64,000 nt of DNA from Corynebacterium glaucum (GTDB lineage Bacteria; Actinomycetota; Actinomycetes; Mycobacteriales; Mycobacteriaceae): positions 2,046,001-2,110,000 of the forward strand of contig NZ_CP047358.1 in the NCBI RefSeq assembly GCF_030408855.1, given 5' to 3'. Position 1 is the first letter of the stretch. The number at the start of each line of letters is the position of its first letter. Positions 8,424 through 17,251 of this stretch are shown here, one piece after another. A model generated the notes under the pieces. That model was not told the DNA's origin, made no database searches, and worked only from the letters and a program-made list of their open reading frames with translations. Made by a program: the position numbers and the translations under genes.

Positions 8424-8442
8424 GACCGGGAAAATCCCGGTC
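8424..8442 (+). terminator. perfect 8-bp stem hairpin downstream of araC-like gene
   Basis: GACCGGGA-AAA-TCCCGGTC is a perfect inverted repeat with a 3-base loop. No T-run follows, so it is either a weak terminator or a protein-binding palindrome. Confidence 0.45.
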
Positions 8443-8640
8443 AGGCCACCTTCTCCTTCCGCATAGTGCCGCTCGCAGGTAGGCCGGTATGTCCTACGTC
8501 AGGTGCCTCCGCGTTCCTGATGGCCAACCTACCGACCTCGCTGTTCGCTGACCGTCTGACTCGCCGGAAGCTCCTGGCTCACCTCGCTGGTGAAGGCCAG
8601 CAGCCCCTCGCGCGGCTGGCCGCTCGGGAGGAGGCCGACG

Positions 8641-10203
8641 ATGGCGACGAAGCAAGAGGAGGCCCGCCAGGCGCGGGAGGCGAAGCTCGACGAGCTCCAC
8701 GACAAGCTCACCGGCGCGGTCGAGCGGCTCGTCACCGGTGATGACTGGGCTGACGCGCTGCGGTTCGCGGCGAAGTTCCGCTCGCGGAGCTTCAACAACG
8801 TCCTGCTGATCTGGGAACAGCATCAGGCCGCGTTCGAGCAGGGCCGGGTCCCGGAGCCGTTCCCGACCTATGTCGCCGGGTACAAGCAGTGGCAGCAGCT
8901 CGGCCGCCAGGTCGGCAAAGGCCAGGCCGGATACCAGATCCTCGCCCCCGTCACCGGCAGGTTCGCGTCGGCGAACCCGTCCGATCCGGCGTCGTGGCGG
9001 CGCCTGAACCGGGGCGAGAAGCCCAAGCCGGGCGAGACGGTGCGCTCGAAGATGGTCGGGGTGCGCCCGGCTTACGTCTGGGATGTCTCCCAGACCACCG
9101 GCGACCCCCTCCCGACGAAACCGGAACCGCGGCTGCTCACCGGGGAGGCGCCGGAAGGACTCCGGGAGGGGCTGGCGGAGCGGATCGGGTCGGAGGGGTT
9201 CGAGCTGCTGTGGGTGCCGCACGAGGGCATGGTCGGCGGCGCGAACGGGCTGACGAACTTCGAGACTCGCCAGGTCGCGGTGCGCACGAACATGGACGAC
9301 GCCGCGCAGGTGAAGACCGAGGGCCACGAGCTCGCCCACGTCCTCATGCACGGCCCCGATCAGGAGGAGGCCCGCCGGCATCGTGGGATCGGTGAGGTCG
9401 AGGCCGAGTCCGTGGCGCTGATGATCGGTGCTGCGCACGGGATGGACACCAGCGAGTACACGATCCCGTACGTGGCCGGGTGGGCGGCGGTCGTGGATGG
9501 GAAGAACCCGGTCGAGGTGGTGCAGGCCGCCGGGGAGCGTATCCGCAAGACCGCGATCGACATCCTCGATGGCCTCGACACGATCCAGGTGAGCGACACC
9601 ACCCCGTCCGACAGCCCCGACCCCGAGGAGTGGGAGGACGAGGACTTCGGGCCGACCGGTCCCGACGACGATGCGCCGGGGCCGCCGCGGCCGGTGAACT
9701 GGAACCTGCTGCTCGCGCACGATCTGCAGCAGGAATGGCTCGCCCTGAACCGGTGGGTCGAGTGGGTCAGGAGAGAGTACGCGCTGCCCGCCTCGGTGAT
9801 CCCGCCGTTGTGGCACCGGCATCCGGCGCTCAAGTGGGAGCTCTCCGCGTTGCATCTGCACTGGCTCGCCGCGTACGACCCGGAACAGGACGCTTCGGCC
9901 GCAATCGGGTGGCATCGCGACTTCGCCGCCGCCCGGCAACGGCTACGCGACTGGGTCGCCGCCTCCGGCACCCGCCTGGATCGCGACCGCCCCGACCGGC
10001 AGACCGCCTGGCCCGGCGAACCCCCGGCCCCGCCGGTCGAAGACATCCCGATCACGAACCGGCGCGAGGACTTCGTGGCCTTCGTGATCGAACAGGTCGC
10101 CCGCCGCAAAGCCGCCGAAGACGCCTTCTTCGCCCGCCTCGACGACACCGACCTCGACATCGACGCCGACCCCGACGAGGGTGCCGACCCCGAAGGCGGG
10201 TGA
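8641..10203 (+). CDS. ArdC-like antirestriction protein with zinc metallopeptidase domain
   Basis: A 520-residue protein. Residues about 1-150 form the ArdC-type N-terminal (ssDNA-binding) domain, with SFNNVLLIWEQHQ and YKQWQQLGRQVGKGQ. Residues about 180-270 carry an ImmA/IrrE-like metallopeptidase with HELAH at 229-233 and a downstream GEVEAESVALMIG that supplies the third ligand. A charged C-terminal extension of about 240 residues has no recognised motif. The ATG at 8641 follows GGAGGAGG. Such proteins travel on actinobacterial plasmids and integrative elements and are thought to protect incoming DNA. Confidence 0.82.
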   Translation: MATKQEEARQAREAKLDELHDKLTGAVERLVTGDDWADALRFAAKFRSRSFNNVLLIWEQHQAAFEQGRVPEPFPTYVAGYKQWQQLGRQVGKGQAGYQILAPVTGRFASANPSDPASWRRLNRGEKPKPGETVRSKMVGVRPAYVWDVSQTTGDPLPTKPEPRLLTGEAPEGLREGLAERIGSEGFELLWVPHEGMVGGANGLTNFETRQVAVRTNMDDAAQVKTEGHELAHVLMHGPDQEEARRHRGIGEVEAESVALMIGAAHGMDTSEYTIPYVAGWAAVVDGKNPVEVVQAAGERIRKTAIDILDGLDTIQVSDTTPSDSPDPEEWEDEDFGPTGPDDDAPGPPRPVNWNLLLAHDLQQEWLALNRWVEWVRREYALPASVIPPLWHRHPALKWELSALHLHWLAAYDPEQDASAAIGWHRDFAAARQRLRDWVAASGTRLDRDRPDRQTAWPGEPPAPPVEDIPITNRREDFVAFVIEQVARRKAAEDAFFARLDDTDLDIDADPDEGADPEGG

Positions 10204-10209
10204 GCGGTG

Positions 10210-10410
10210 ATGGTGCGGAACTATCAACGCAAGACCCAACGCCCCTCATCGGACCGGCGGCTGCGGGTCACGTTCACGAGGCGGGAGCAGATCGACACCG
10301 AGAAGATCGCCGAAGTCCTCATCCGCGTCGTCCTGCGCGAAGCCGGCACCGGCAGCCCGGTCGGCCGGGCCGGAGACCAGCTCCGGGCGCTGCTGAGCAG
10401 CGAACGGTAG
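10210..10410 (+). CDS. small hypothetical element protein
   Basis: A basic protein of 66-67 residues, MVRNYQRKTQRPSSDRRL onward, with a helical middle (KIAEVLIRVVLREAG). It starts 6 bp after the ArdC-like stop, so it is likely co-transcribed. A GTG three bases upstream is an alternative start. There is no recognisable domain; the high lysine/arginine content and context suggest a DNA-associated accessory protein, which is inference. Confidence 0.55.
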   Translation: MVRNYQRKTQRPSSDRRLRVTFTRREQIDTEKIAEVLIRVVLREAGTGSPVGRAGDQLRALLSSER

Positions 10411-10462
10411 AATCCCTGTTGTACGTCCATCCCAGGGCGCTACCGGCTAACCAACTTGTTGC

Positions 10463-10575
10463 CCGAACCCGTCGCGGTTCGGCAGGCCTCCCCAATTTGT
10501 GTCGTGACCGCCAGTCGGCGCCCGCACCCAACCCCAATGCTGGGGCTGGGTGAGAGCCCGAAAGGCAGTCACGAC
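10463..10575 (+). repeat. nested inverted repeats upstream of the recombinase
   Basis: Three inverted repeats lie in 113 bp: CCGAACC/GGTTCGG (10463-10482), ACCCAACCCC/GGGGCTGGGT around 10528-10553, and the outer pair GTCGTGAC (10501-10508)/GTCACGAC (10568-10575) that ends 1 base before the recombinase ATG. It could be an autoregulatory operator or part of a recombination site. Confidence 0.5.
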
Positions 10576-10576
10576 C

Positions 10577-12190
10577 ATGACGCTCATCGACCTCCCCGCC
10601 GGCCTCGACCTCGGCGCCCTGCGCACCCTCGCCGCCGGCCCGAAACTCTCCTGCGAACAGGTCCTTCCTGATGGGAATGTGCCCGCGATCTCGTACCTGC
10701 GGGTCTCCACCAAGGACCAGGCCACCCGTAACGGTCTCGAAGAAGGCCTCTCCATCCCGGCGCAGCGCGAAGCCGCGCAACGCAAGGCCGACCAGCTGAA
10801 CGCGGTCATCGTGGCGGAGTTCATCGAGCCCGGCGAGTCCGGGAAGACTGCCCGCCGCAAAGCGCTCCAGGAGATGCTGGACTACCTCGCCGAGCACCCT
10901 GTCCGGTACTGCATCATCAACAAGGTCGACCGCATCGCCCGCAACCGGCTCGATGACGCGATCATCCACGCCACCCTCCGCCAGGCCGGGGTCACGCTCG
11001 TATCCGTCATGGAGAACATCGACGAGACCCCATCCGGGATGCTCATGCACGGCATCATGGCCTCCATCGCCGAGTTCTACAGCCTGAACCTCGCCCAAGA
11101 GGTCACCAAAGGGCTCGTGCAGAAGGCCACGATCGGCGGCACCCCGCACCGGGCGCCCATCGGCTACCTCAACATCCGCACCACCGATGCGAACGGGCAC
11201 GAGGTCCGCGAGGTGCGACTCGACCCCGACCGGTGTGAGCTGATCCGGTTCGCGTTCACCGCCTACGCCACCGGCGACTGGTCGCTATCCAAGCTCGCCC
11301 GCGAGCTGGAGACCCGCGGACTCACCACCCGGCCCACGCCGTCGTTCCCCGCGAAGCCGGTCACCACGACCGCGCTGCACAAGATCCTCACCAACCCCTA
11401 CTACCAGGGCATCGTCACCTTCCGCGACGTGACCTACCCCGGCACGCACGATCCGCTCGTGACGCCGGAGACGTTCGAGCAGGTGCAGACGATCCTCCAG
11501 CAGAACCACGTCGTCGGCGACAAGCCCCAGAAGTACGACCACTACCTCAAAGGCTCGATCTACTGCGGCTGCGGGAAGCGGCTCATGTTCGAGCGTCCCC
11601 GCAACCACCAGGGCGTCGCCTACGACTCTTCACCTGCACCGGCCGCCGGTTCAAGCGCAACAACTGCCAGCGCACCGCCATCCTCACCCACCGCGTCGAG
11701 CAGTCCATCGAGGCCGGCTACCAGGACATCTCCCTCAGCCCTAGCGAGGCAGCGCAGGTCCAGGGCGTGCTCGGGCAGGTGTTCGACACCCTCTCCGAAT
11801 CCACCAGCGATGAGAAGAAGCTCCTCGCCGGGCAGAAGGCCAAGCTCGAAGCCGAACAGGTCAAGCTCCTCCAAGCCCACTACGCCGACGCGATCCCGCT
11901 CGACCTGCTCAAGACCGAGCAAGACCGCATCCGCGCGAGCCTGCAAGCGATCACCGGTCGGCTCGACACGTTGGAGACGACCTACGACAAGGCCAAGGTC
12001 GGGCTCGACGCGATCCTCGGGCTCCTCACCGACATCGGCGACGTCTACGCCAAGGCCGAACCCGCCGAGCGGCGGATGCTCAACCGGGCATTGTTCGACC
12101 GCATCACCATCGATGACGAGGACCAAGCCGCCCTCGAACCAGGCGAGGCCATCCAGATGATCCTCGCCACCAACCCCAGGTCACACCACG
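10577..12190 (+). pseudogene. large serine recombinase, frameshifted
   Basis: The catalytic domain is intact: AISYLRVSTKDQATRNGLEE with the nucleophilic serine, then IINKVDRIARNRLDDAI. A recombinase domain (GYLNIRTTDANGHEVREVRL, ILTNPYYQGIVTF) and the first half of the zinc ribbon (IYCGCGKRLMF) follow. At about 11624-11629 one base appears to be missing. The next frame resumes as FTCTGRRFKRNNCQRTAIL and continues into the coiled-coil tail (KKLLAGQKAKLEAEQVKLLQ). That second frame has no stop before the element boundary and runs into the chromosomal terminator and tRNA. The break falls inside the DNA-binding zinc ribbon, so activity is unlikely unless it is a sequencing error. Confidence 0.85.
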
Positions 12191-12193
12191 AAA

Positions 12194-12227
12194 GAACCTT
12201 GCCCCACGATCAAGCGGGGCAAGGTTC
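12194..12227 (-). terminator. intrinsic terminator of tRNA-Ala
   Basis: On the minus strand a perfect 12-bp stem GAACCTTGCCCC / GGGGCAAGGTTC with a 10-base loop is followed by TTTCG. Its distal arm contains the 11-bp repeat shared with the left end of the foreign element, so the element was inserted into or beside this hairpin. Confidence 0.8.
12195..12205 (+). repeat. right 11-bp direct repeat (putative attR core)
   Basis: AACCTTGCCCC, identical to 1898-1908. It is embedded in the tRNA-Ala terminator stem. Confidence 0.6.
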
Positions 12228-12244
12228 GAACGTTCAACTTTACG

Positions 12245-12317
12245 TGGAGCTAACGGGATTCGAACCCGTGACCCCCACACTGCCAGTGTGGTGCGCTACC
12301 AACTGCGCCATAGCCCC
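12245..12317 (-). tRNA. tRNA-Ala (GGC)
   Basis: A 73-nt cloverleaf. The acceptor stem is GGGGCTA/TAGCTCC with one G-T pair, the anticodon loop is CTGGCAG giving GGC, and the T-loop is TTCGAAT. The CCA end is not encoded. It is followed by a strong terminator at 12194-12227. Confidence 0.95.
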
Positions 12318-12378
12318 TTGTTTCGGAGAGCTTCCGCCTACCGCGTTGGCGGCGAGAAGCAACTCCGCTCAATATACC

Positions 12379-12397
12379 GGCCGCCTCATGGGCGGCC
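12379..12397 (-). terminator. hairpin downstream of the DsbA-like gene
   Basis: GGCCGCC-TCATG-GGCGGCC is a perfect 7-bp stem just after the stop of the DsbA-like gene on the minus strand. The following sequence is A/T-rich but has no T-run. Confidence 0.5.
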
Positions 12398-12408
12398 AAA
12401 TCCCCAGG

Positions 12409-13152
12409 TTAGTTACTCTTGGAGTTCTTGAGGGTCTCCACCCACTGGTCACGAGGCGCGCCGAGTTCCTCGGCGTCAGCGCCGTCGATAAGCACGCGCG
12501 GCGTCCACGCTTTACCCTTCAGCTCCTCCTGGTGCTTCGAGTTCTCAGCACCCATCTCCTGCGCGGTCTCGATGAACTTGCCGTCGCGGATGTCCATAAT
12601 GGCTTGGTCAGACGCGCCCCAGTCGGCCGCCAAATCCGCGATGGCGTTGTTGTCGATCTGCGAATACACGCTCTGCTGGTTCACAAACAAGTAATCGCGC
12701 AGCGTGAACGCGACATCGTAGTCACCGGTCGCGAGCAGGGCGAGCATTGCCGCCAAACCAGTGGTGGAGTGGCCCACCTCTCCGCGGTCAAGGTTGGTCA
12801 TCGGACGCAGATCCACGCGAATTTCTCCAGCCTTGAGCGCCTCGATCATTTGCGCGTCAGCGGCCACGTGCAACTCCGCACAGTAGGAGCAAGAAAAGTC
12901 CTCGTAGTAGTCAGCGACTGGCGCATCCGCGTTCGATCCGCTAAGCCGGATCACACTATCGCCTCCGGCCCATTCCACGTTGATGCCCGAGACATCAATC
13001 ACTTCATCCTGCTTTGCCTGGGTCTGCTCCGCACGGCCTTTGTACACGATCATCCCGATCACCAGTGCGGCGATAGCCAGCACTGCCAACACGGCCCAAA
13101 GAAACGCCGAATTGCCCTTGGAGTTCGGGTTCTCAACTTTGCGGGTACTCAC
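12409..13152 (-). CDS. membrane-anchored DsbA-family thiol-disulfide oxidoreductase
   Basis: 247 residues: one N-terminal membrane anchor (residues about 15-38, AFLWAVLAVLAIAALVIGMI) and an extracytoplasmic thioredoxin-fold domain. The active site is CSYC in DYYEDFSCSYCAELH, and a cis-proline loop WTPRVLIDG lies near the end. In Actinobacteria such proteins introduce disulfides into exported proteins. The MauE/DoxX-like membrane gene lies 18 bp upstream on the same strand and is a plausible redox partner. An exact copy of the GTCGATAAGC decamer lies in its 3' part. Confidence 0.9.
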   Translation of the reverse strand: MSTRKVENPNSKGNSAFLWAVLAVLAIAALVIGMIVYKGRAEQTQAKQDEVIDVSGINVEWAGGDSVIRLSGSNADAPVADYYEDFSCSYCAELHVAADAQMIEALKAGEIRVDLRPMTNLDRGEVGHSTTGLAAMLALLATGDYDVAFTLRDYLFVNQQSVYSQIDNNAIADLAADWGASDQAIMDIRDGKFIETAQEMGAENSKHQEELKGKAWTPRVLIDGADAEELGAPRDQWVETLKNSKSN

Positions 13153-13170
13153 GATTAGGTCTCCTGTTAT

Positions 13171-13692
13171 TTACGGGTAAATTGCGAACTTCTTAAACGG
13201 CCGCCACATCATGAACGCGGTGACGGCCAGATATGCCACGTCGCGCCAGATCGATTTCAGCAGCGCCCCCTCCTGGGGATCCGCCGTCGCGGGGTCAAAA
13301 CAACCGCAATCAATCACCAGGCCACGAGTGTGCGCTGAGTACAGGCCCATGATGAAGATCAGCAGCACCCCAAATGACACCCCGCCCGCCCAACGGATCT
13401 TGATGCCGAGCAGCAGCAGCAAACCGCCAGCCAACTCGAGCGGGCCGATCACCTGCGCAATGAGGTCTGACCAATACGGGGTGAAGATCTCGTAGGCCTC
13501 GACCGTCTGCACCATGTTGATGTGTGACTCGGTGACTTTCTGCCACCCGGCACTGATCCACACGTACGCCATGCCGAATCGGGCCAGCGCGGAGAGGATG
13601 TCCAGCACACGCTCCCCGGTACTGCGGGTGGCGGTGCCAGCTTGCGTTGTTGCCGTGTCGTCGGCAGGCTTGACTGCGGTAGAAGAACTCAC
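13171..13692 (-). CDS. MauE/DoxX-like redox-associated membrane protein
   Basis: 173 residues with four hydrophobic helices after a disordered Ser/Thr-rich N-terminus. Family landmarks are ALARFGMAYVWISAGWQKV, then GPLELAGGLLLLLG, and a conserved pair of cysteines in GLVIDCGCFDP that faces the membrane surface. MauE-type proteins are needed for disulfide formation in partner proteins. The gene lies directly upstream of the DsbA-like gene, so the two likely form an electron-transfer pair (VKOR/DsbB substitute). This pairing is inferred from adjacency. Confidence 0.85.
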   Translation of the reverse strand: MSSSTAVKPADDTATTQAGTATRSTGERVLDILSALARFGMAYVWISAGWQKVTESHINMVQTVEAYEIFTPYWSDLIAQVIGPLELAGGLLLLLGIKIRWAGGVSFGVLLIFIMGLYSAHTRGLVIDCGCFDPATADPQEGALLKSIWRDVAYLAVTAFMMWRPFKKFAIYP

Positions 13693-13763
13693 CTGATTGA
13701 CCCTAGTCCACGCTCCGCCCTGCGGGAACGGGACGCGGGTGTGTCACTGGTTACTCCCGAGAT

Positions 13764-15422
13764 CTACTGCCCCAGCACCTCGGAGACGATTGCAACCGCT
13801 TCGTCTTGCACCTGCTTCAAGTGCGCTTCACCGTTGAAGGACTCAGCGTAGATCTTGTACTTGTCCTCGGTGCCGGACGGACGCGCCGCGAACCAGGCGT
13901 TTTCGGTGGTCACCTTCAGGCCGCCGATCGCCGCATTGTTGCCCGGCGCCTCGGTGAGCTTCGCGGTAATCGTCTCGCCAGCCAGCTCGGTGGCCGGAAC
14001 CTGCTCCGGAGACAGCGCCTTCAACGTCGCCTTCTGCTCGCGGTTCGCCGGCGCGTCAATGCGCGCGTAGGCCGGCTCGCCGAACGCGTCCTGGAGTTCG
14101 TGATAGCGATCCGACGGGGTCTTCCCCGTCACCGCAGTGATCTCCGCAGCCAGCAGATCCAGGATGATGCCGTCCTTGTCGGTCGACCACACGGTGCCGT
14201 CCTTGCGCAGGAAAGATGCGCCTGCGGATTCTTCTCCACCGAAGCCAACGGAGCCGTCGATAAGCCCGGGCACGAACCACTTGAAGCCAACCGGGACCTC
14301 GACCAGCTTGCGGCCGAGCGAGGCAACTACCCGGTCGATCATGGACGAAGACACCAGCGTCTTGCCCACTGCCGTGTCCTCCGCCCAGCCATTGCGGTGG
14401 CTGAACAGGTACTCGATGGCCACAGCCAGGTAGTGGTTCGGGTTCATCAGGCCCGCATCCGGGGTGACAATGCCGTGGCGGTCCGCATCCGCGTCGTTAC
14501 CGGTGGCGATGTCGTACTTGTTTCGGTTGTGCACCAGCGAGGCCATGGAATTCGGCGAGGAGCAGTCCATGCGGATCTTGCCGTCGGTGTCCAGCGTCAT
14601 GAACCGCCAGGTCGCGTCAACCTCCGGGTTGACCACGGTGAGGTTCAGGCCGTGCGCGTCGGCGATCGCGCCCCAGTAATCCACCGAGGCGCCGCCCATC
14701 GGGTCCGCGCCGATGGAGAGATTGGAGCCGCGGATCGCCTCGATATCGATCACGTTGACCAGATCCGCAACGTAGCGCTGCTTGAATTCGAAACGGCCCG
14801 CCCGCTCGTCCAGTACACCGCTTACCGACGTCCGCTGCACGCCCTCCAGCCCGCGGACCAGGTACTCGTTCGCGCGCTGCGCAATCCAGTCGGTCGCGTC
14901 GGTGCCGGCCGGGCCGCCGTTCGGCGGGTTGTACTTGAAGCCGCCGTCGCGCGGCGGGTTGTGCGACGGCGTGATCACGATGCCGTCGGCACGCTTCGGA
15001 TCGGTGCCGGTCACACCACCAGAGAGCTGCGCGTTGTGGGATAGAATCGCGTGCGACACCGCCGGGGTCGGGGTGTAGCGCCCCTCGGCATCAACCAGCA
15101 CCTCGACGTCGTTGGCCAGCAGCACCTCCATGGCGGAGATCATCGCCGGCTCACTGAGCGCGTGCGTATCGCGGCCGATGTACACCGGCCCGCCGATGGA
15201 GTTCTCACGGCGGTAGTCCACAATCGCCTGCGTGGTGGCCAGGATGTGCGCCTCGTTGAACGCGTTGTCCAGGCTGGAGCCGCGGTGGCCGGAGGTGCCG
15301 AACGCAACCTGCTGGTCCGGGTCGGAAGCGTCGATGTCGCGGGTGTAATACGCCGTGACCAGTTCGGCGATGTCGATCAAGTCCTCGGGGCGGGCCGGCT
15401 GTCCGGCGCGTTCGTGTGCCAT
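13764..15422 (-). CDS. pgm: phosphoglucomutase (alpha-D-glucose-specific)
   Basis: Interconverts glucose 1-phosphate and glucose 6-phosphate, feeding glycogen, trehalose and cell-wall UDP/ADP-glucose. It is 552 residues, the normal length for the bacterial Pgm class. It has [10 protein letters not shown] at the start, the phosphoserine loop [15 protein letters not shown], the metal loop [11 protein letters not shown], the sugar-binding GGEESAG and the phosphate-binding [11 protein letters not shown] near the end. All four domains are intact. It appears monocistronic. Confidence 0.96.
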   Translation of the reverse strand: MAHERAGQPARPEDLIDIAELVTAYYTRDIDASDPDQQVAFGTSGHRGSSLDNAFNEAHILATTQAIVDYRRENSIGGPVYIGRDTHALSEPAMISAMEVLLANDVEVLVDAEGRYTPTPAVSHAILSHNAQLSGGVTGTDPKRADGIVITPSHNPPRDGGFKYNPPNGGPAGTDATDWIAQRANEYLVRGLEGVQRTSVSGVLDERAGRFEFKQRYVADLVNVIDIEAIRGSNLSIGADPMGGASVDYWGAIADAHGLNLTVVNPEVDATWRFMTLDTDGKIRMDCSSPNSMASLVHNRNKYDIATGNDADADRHGIVTPDAGLMNPNHYLAVAIEYLFSHRNGWAEDTAVGKTLVSSSMIDRVVASLGRKLVEVPVGFKWFVPGLIDGSVGFGGEESAGASFLRKDGTVWSTDKDGIILDLLAAEITAVTGKTPSDRYHELQDAFGEPAYARIDAPANREQKATLKALSPEQVPATELAGETITAKLTEAPGNNAAIGGLKVTTENAWFAARPSGTEDKYKIYAESFNGEAHLKQVQDEAVAIVSEVLGQ

Positions 15423-15522
15423 GGTCGTGCTCCTTGTCGCGGGGTGTGGAAGTGTGCTTTAACGCGAGGCTACACCGACTGCGAGGTACGTCATCACAAG
15501 CCAGCGCACGGCTCTGGGCACC

Positions 15523-15861
15523 ATGGGCCGCAGGGGCGGTAAGAAAGCCGCCCAGCTGTGGGAAACAGACCCCGACGGCGACTATGCGCAAAGTCGCCGT
15601 GAGGCACTGGACGCAGCTCATGCAAAGCGCGAAATAAGCAGTGAGCTTTTGGGAACGCGTATGCGGATGCTTTTCCTAGAAGCGAAGGTGTTGGGAGCTT
15701 CTTTTAAGCGATTGGGTGAGATGCTCGACATGTTCTTAACTGAACGCCGCTATCCTGCGGGCGGCGTAGCAGGCAGCCAAACCGGCCCACATGGAGCATG
15801 CGAGAGCACCTCTCTACAAGATGGCCAAGGCTCCAGTCGCCAACTAACCTCCTTCGTCTGA
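15523..15861 (+). CDS. hypothetical protein, possible replication-protein remnant
   Basis: 112 residues starting MGRRGGKKAAQLWETDPDGD, then YAQSRREALDAAHAKREIS and a leucine-rich helical segment. The last 30 residues are low-information and unlike a folded protein. The GGKKAAQ-W-TDP-G-YAQ block reminds me of the C-terminal region of corynebacterial plasmid replication initiators; this is recollection, not a search result. It sits alone in the 547-bp space between pgm and the flavohaemoglobin gene. It may be a relic. Nothing else is evident in 15862-15969 except the likely promoter of the next gene. Confidence 0.35.
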   Translation: MGRRGGKKAAQLWETDPDGDYAQSRREALDAAHAKREISSELLGTRMRMLFLEAKVLGASFKRLGEMLDMFLTERRYPAGGVAGSQTGPHGACESTSLQDGQGSSRQLTSFV

Positions 15862-15969
15862 GGGGCCATCCAATCCCGCCCCAGGTGGCTAGGTTGTGGT
15901 GACTTCACCCCCTTATTAAACACGGATAAACTCGGTTATAAACATTCCGTCCCGTGAGAGGATCACCAC

Positions 15970-17142
15970 GTGTTCGTCACCGATCTGCCCGACACCAAAT
16001 CAGCCCACTTAAGTCCGGAACACAGCGAAACCGTCAGGGCAACGCTGCCTTTGGTCGGGGAAAATATCGAAACCATCACCCGCGTCTTTTACTCCAAGAT
16101 GTTCGCCGCGCACCCGGAGTTGCTCTCCGACCTGTTCAACCGAGGTAATCAGAAACAGGGTGCCCAGCAGAAAGCACTGGCAGCTTCGGTGGCCACCTTC
16201 GCCGCGCAGCTGGTTGACCCGGACGCACCCGACCCGGTGATGATGCTCGACCGTATTGCCCATAAGCATGTTTCACTCGGCATCACCCCCGACCAGTATC
16301 AGATCGTCCATGACAACCTCATGGCCGCCATCGTCGATGTGCTGGGGGATGCCGTCACGCCGGAGGTCGCGGAAGCCTGGGACAAGGTCTACTGGCTCAT
16401 GGCGGACGTTCTGATCAAACACGAGGCCAAGCTCTACGCCTCCGATAACGTGACCCCCAGTGAAGTGTTTCGCACCGCAACGGTCACCGAGAAGAAAAGG
16501 CTCAGCGAGGATGTGACTGCCTACACTTTGACCGGGGACTTCTCGGTGCCGCGACCGGGTCAGTACACCTCCGTCGGTGTTAAGCTTCCCGACGGTGCTC
16601 GACAGCTGCGCCAGTATTCCATCATCGGTGGTGACGCGAACCATTACCGCATCGCGGTTCTCACCGAGGGTGAGGTTTCCACCTTCTTGCGCGACAACAT
16701 TGAAGTCGGAGACACCGTGGATGCGACCCTCGCCGCTGGCGACCTGGTCCTCCATGAAGGGGACAACTCGGTAGTGCTCGTCTCATCCGGTATCGGCTCC
16801 ACTCCAATGGTAAGTATTCTCGGTCATCTCGCCGCAGAAGAGCCGAGCCGCAAGGTGACATACATCCACGCAGATGTAAGCGAAGAATCCTGGGCTCAGC
16901 GCGAGGAATCGCGCGAGCTCATTGCCTCAATCGCGGATGCAACAATGGGAGTGTCTTTCAGGGATGCCGGTCAGCGGGTGAACATCGCGGAATACGACCT
17001 TGCTGGTGCCGATGTCTATCTCTGCGGCGGTGTGACATTTCTGCAGGCTCTGCGCGCCGACATTGAAGCCCTGCCGGTCGACAAATCCCCCAAGGGTGTC
17101 TACTTCGAGCTGTTCAGCCCGAATGATTGGCTCGTGGGTTAA
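15970..17142 (+). CDS. hmp: flavohaemoglobin (nitric oxide dioxygenase)
   Basis: Oxidises NO to nitrate with O2 and NAD(P)H. It is 390 residues in three domains. The globin spans about 1-145, with the proximal histidine in RIAHKHVSLGI. The FAD domain follows, with RQYSIIGGD. The NAD domain has LVSSGIGSTPMVSIL and the terminal FELFSPNDW. The GTG start follows GAGAGGATCACCAC. Upstream, 15922-15944 reads ACGGATAAACTCGGTTATAAACA, with a repeated CGG(A/TT)ATAAAC pattern and a possible -10 TATAAA; this may be the binding site of a nitrosative-stress regulator. Confidence 0.93.
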   Translation: MFVTDLPDTKSAHLSPEHSETVRATLPLVGENIETITRVFYSKMFAAHPELLSDLFNRGNQKQGAQQKALAASVATFAAQLVDPDAPDPVMMLDRIAHKHVSLGITPDQYQIVHDNLMAAIVDVLGDAVTPEVAEAWDKVYWLMADVLIKHEAKLYASDNVTPSEVFRTATVTEKKRLSEDVTAYTLTGDFSVPRPGQYTSVGVKLPDGARQLRQYSIIGGDANHYRIAVLTEGEVSTFLRDNIEVGDTVDATLAAGDLVLHEGDNSVVLVSSGIGSTPMVSILGHLAAEEPSRKVTYIHADVSEESWAQREESRELIASIADATMGVSFRDAGQRVNIAEYDLAGADVYLCGGVTFLQALRADIEALPVDKSPKGVYFELFSPNDWLVG

Positions 17143-17166
17143 ACCCCCGGAGTCTCGCCGGGGGTT
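17142..17166 (+). terminator. hairpin after flavohaemoglobin gene
   Basis: AACCCCCGG-AGTCTCG-CCGGGGGTT is a perfect 9-bp G+C-rich stem that begins at the stop codon. No U-run follows. Confidence 0.6.
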
Positions 17167-17251
17167 GCGCCGAAACGCACCCCACACTGTCCCGGCCTGT
17201 CGAAGGGGAATAGGCTAACCGCCTCTGCATTCTCAAGTACACTTCACCGAC

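Larger units (their letters stand above)
1898..12205. mobile_element. degenerate integrated element inserted at the tRNA-Ala terminator
   Basis: A block of about 10.3 kb bounded by the perfect direct repeat AACCTTGCCCC (1898-1908 and 12195-12205). It is visibly richer in G+C than its surroundings and carries recombinase, relaxase and antirestriction genes. The right copy is the left arm of the tRNA-Ala(GGC) terminator hairpin, so the insertion point is that terminator. Several genes are fragments joined head to tail in different frames, which points to repeated insertion and deletion. The recombinase is frameshifted, so the element is probably immobile. Boundaries rest on the repeat and the change in gene content, not on comparison with an empty site. 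Confidence 0.75.

Noticed and set aside
8373..8741. Small frame between the AraC and ArdC-like genes
   Set aside because: It spans the hairpin and then the wrong frame of the ArdC-like gene; nothing recognisable, and the real ATG with its RBS is at 8641.
11767..13158. A 463-codon plus-strand frame
   Set aside because: Only the first part (to about 12190) is recombinase tail. The rest runs through the tRNA-Ala gene and antisense to the DsbA-like gene.
17167..17251. Fluoride riboswitch before crcB
   Set aside because: The short leader shows none of the conserved fluoride-riboswitch stems that I can recognise.
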